Part shown: one piece after another, positions 41,432-42,687 of the stretch
Layout of the letters: every line of letters begins with the position of its first letter
How positions within the stretch are numbered: position 1 is the first letter of the stretch
Origin: Candidatus Allofournierella merdipullorum
Lineage (GTDB): Bacteria; Bacillota; Clostridia; Oscillospirales; Ruminococcaceae
Reading direction: 5' to 3'
Assembly: GCA_019116345.1 (NCBI GenBank)
Contig: DXBV01000071.1
Span: 1 to 42,687, forward strand
Length of the DNA stretch: 42,687 nucleotides
The notes under the pieces: generated by a model
Databases searched by the model: none
The model's input: only the letters and a program-made list of their open reading frames with translations
Told to the model about the DNA's origin: nothing
Program-made: the position numbers and the translations under genes

Positions 41432-42687
41432 TTACGCGGTCTCGGCCTGGGCGCGGACGGACAGCTCGTTGAGGTTCGCGTTGTAGACTTCCTCATTGAG
41501 CAGGTTTTCGGACTTGGCCACGTACAGGCAGGTGCAGGAGTCGCCCACCACGTTCAGCGAGGTGCAGAGCATCTCGATGGGGCGGTTGATGGCCAGGATC
41601 AGGCTGTAGGCCATCAGGGCGCTGTCGTTGGTCATGCCCACGCCGGACAGGATGGTGAACAGGATGATGGCGCCGGCGCCGGGGGCGGCAGGGGTGCCCG
41701 CGGAAGCGATGAGCGCCAGGGCCATGATGACCAGCAGGGAGAGCGGGGTGACGTCATAGCCGCCGCAGCCCGCCACGAACAGGGTGGCAACGACCTGCAT
41801 GATGGCGGTGCCGTTCATGTTCACGGTCATGCCCAGGGGCAGCACGAAGGAGGCGACGGATTCGTCCACACCCAGCTCCTGGGAAGTGGTCTCCATGTTC
41901 AGGGGCAGGGCCGCGGCGCTGGAGGAGGTGGAGAAGCCGAACAGCGCCACCTTGGAGACCTTCTTGATGAAGGGGATGGGGTTCAGCTTGGTGCCGAAGC
42001 GGATGATCAGCGCGTAGCCGAACACCAGATACACCAGCAGCAGCGCGACGGTGGTGAGCATGTAGAAGGCCGCAGGGCGCAGGTAGTCAATGCCATAGGT
42101 GGCGAAGGTGCGGGTCAGCAGCACGAAGATGGCCAGCGGGCCCACCATGGAGACCACAAAGTTCAGGAACACCACGCAGAGGTTGTTGACCTCGTTGAAC
42201 AGCTTGGTCAGGGTAGAGCAGCGATCCTCGCCCACGGCGGTGATGCACAGGCCCACCGAGGCGGCGATGAACACAATGGCCAGCACGGCGGTGTTGTTGC
42301 CGAAAGCAGTGGTGATGTTGGAGGGCACGATGTTCAAGATCACGTTCAGAGGGTTCGAACCGGAGGCGCCGGTGCTCGCCTGAAGCGAACCGACGGAGGT
42401 GGTGAACAGACCGGCCTCAAACAGCCACAGGCCTACGGTAGCGGCCAGCACCAGCGCGAAGAGGGAGCAAAGCATGAACCAGCACAGGGTCTTGAAGGAG
42501 ATGCGCCCCAGGGTGCGGGTGTCCGAGATGGTGCCGATGGCCAGGGCGATGGAGGTGAACACCATCGGAACGATGACCAGCTGCAGCGCGCGGATGAACA
42601 TCTGGCCGATGATGTAGAACAGGCCGATGGCATTGGAGGCCCCTTCAGCGGTGATGTCCTGGAACAGGATGTTGTTGATCGTGCCCC
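41432..42687 (-). CDS. Dicarboxylate/amino acid:cation symporter (DAACS family), 5' end missing
   Basis: At least 418 residues of a sodium- or proton-coupled symporter of the GltP/DctA/SstT family; the frame stays open to the window edge, so the N-terminus is cut. The HP1 serine motif STSSSAAALPLNMET, the TM7 motif TVNMNGTA and the HP2-like GTPAAPGAGAI are intact, followed by the DSCTCLYVAKSE end region with the substrate-contact Asp of TM8. It is a trimeric elevator-type transporter in the family. Substrate (glutamate, aspartate, serine/threonine or a dicarboxylate) cannot be decided from what is visible. An internal ATG at 42601 is not the start, because family sequence continues upstream of it. 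Confidence 0.92.
   Translation of the reverse strand, partial: GTINNILFQDITAEGASNAIGLFYIIGQMFIRALQLVIVPMVFTSIALAIGTISDTRTLGRISFKTLCWFMLCSLFALVLAATVGLWLFEAGLFTTSVGSLQASTGASGSNPLNVILNIVPSNITTAFGNNTAVLAIVFIAASVGLCITAVGEDRCSTLTKLFNEVNNLCVVFLNFVVSMVGPLAIFVLLTRTFATYGIDYLRPAAFYMLTTVALLLVYLVFGYALIIRFGTKLNPIPFIKKVSKVALFGFSTSSSAAALPLNMETTSQELGVDESVASFVLPLGMTVNMNGTAIMQVVATLFVAGCGGYDVTPLSLLVIMALALIASAGTPAAPGAGAIILFTILSGVGMTNDSALMAYSLILAINRPIEMLCTSLNVVGDSCTCLYVAKSENLLNEEVYNANLNELSVRAQAETA

Overview
The window is visibly GC-rich and carries a methionine T-box leader, single-membrane lipoprotein signals, an LPXTG-anchored surface protein and strong AGGAGG-type ribosome binding sites. Together these point to a high-GC Firmicute, most likely a gut clostridium of the Oscillospiraceae/Ruminococcaceae type. 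The assignment is inference from style, not from a marker gene. No rRNA, tRNA, CRISPR array, insertion sequence or phage gene was seen.

Layout. (1) 1-2690, housekeeping: a GNAT acetyltransferase and the ribosome-associated GTPase hflX in a minus-strand operon, then a small papain-like protein on plus. (2) 2690-5405, a minus-strand methionine uptake operon metN-metI-metQ behind a T-box leader with an AUG specifier. Its MetQ is circularly permuted relative to the family and its MetN lacks the C-terminal regulatory domain. (3) 5415-10111, three separately controlled minus-strand genes: an unknown membrane protein, a PseA/WbpG-like N-acetyl-sugar amidotransferase, and an LPXTG surface protein with GLUG-like and Cys-rich repeats. 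(4) 10304-15468, a minus-strand operon of MBOAT O-acyltransferase, SGNH-like partner, cytosolic GT-B-like surface carbohydrate protein and flippase. (5) 15481-40461, a very long plus-strand operon, divergent from (4), for a legionaminic-acid-type nonulosonate and its envelope glycan. It holds legB, legC, a ptmE-like guanylyltransferase, legI, legG, two Gfo/Idh oxidoreductases and legF. Interleaved are a DUF2142 protein, three tandem copies of an undescribed two-gene membrane module (a ~655-670 aa GT-C-like protein plus a ~205 aa double-anchored partner), two YfhO-like GT-C proteins and, unexpectedly, a suppressor-of-fused (SUFU) domain protein. A split ThrE-type exporter pair is translationally coupled to the end. 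(6) 40511-42687: an unknown lipoprotein and, convergent, a dicarboxylate/amino acid symporter cut by the window edge.

How the genes fit together. PtmE, LegB, LegC, LegG, LegI and LegF give an almost complete route from GlcN-1-P to a CMP-activated legionaminic-type sugar. The usual 4-N-acetyltransferase LegH is missing, and an amidotransferase able to make acetamidino groups lies nearby. Six large polytopic GT-C-like proteins and only one candidate cytosolic transferase suggest that much of the glycan is built or decorated outside the membrane from lipid-linked sugars, with further O-acylation by the MBOAT/SGNH pair. The A+B module repeated three times between the sugar genes is the best candidate for an undescribed system; the permuted MetQ is the clearest single-protein oddity.
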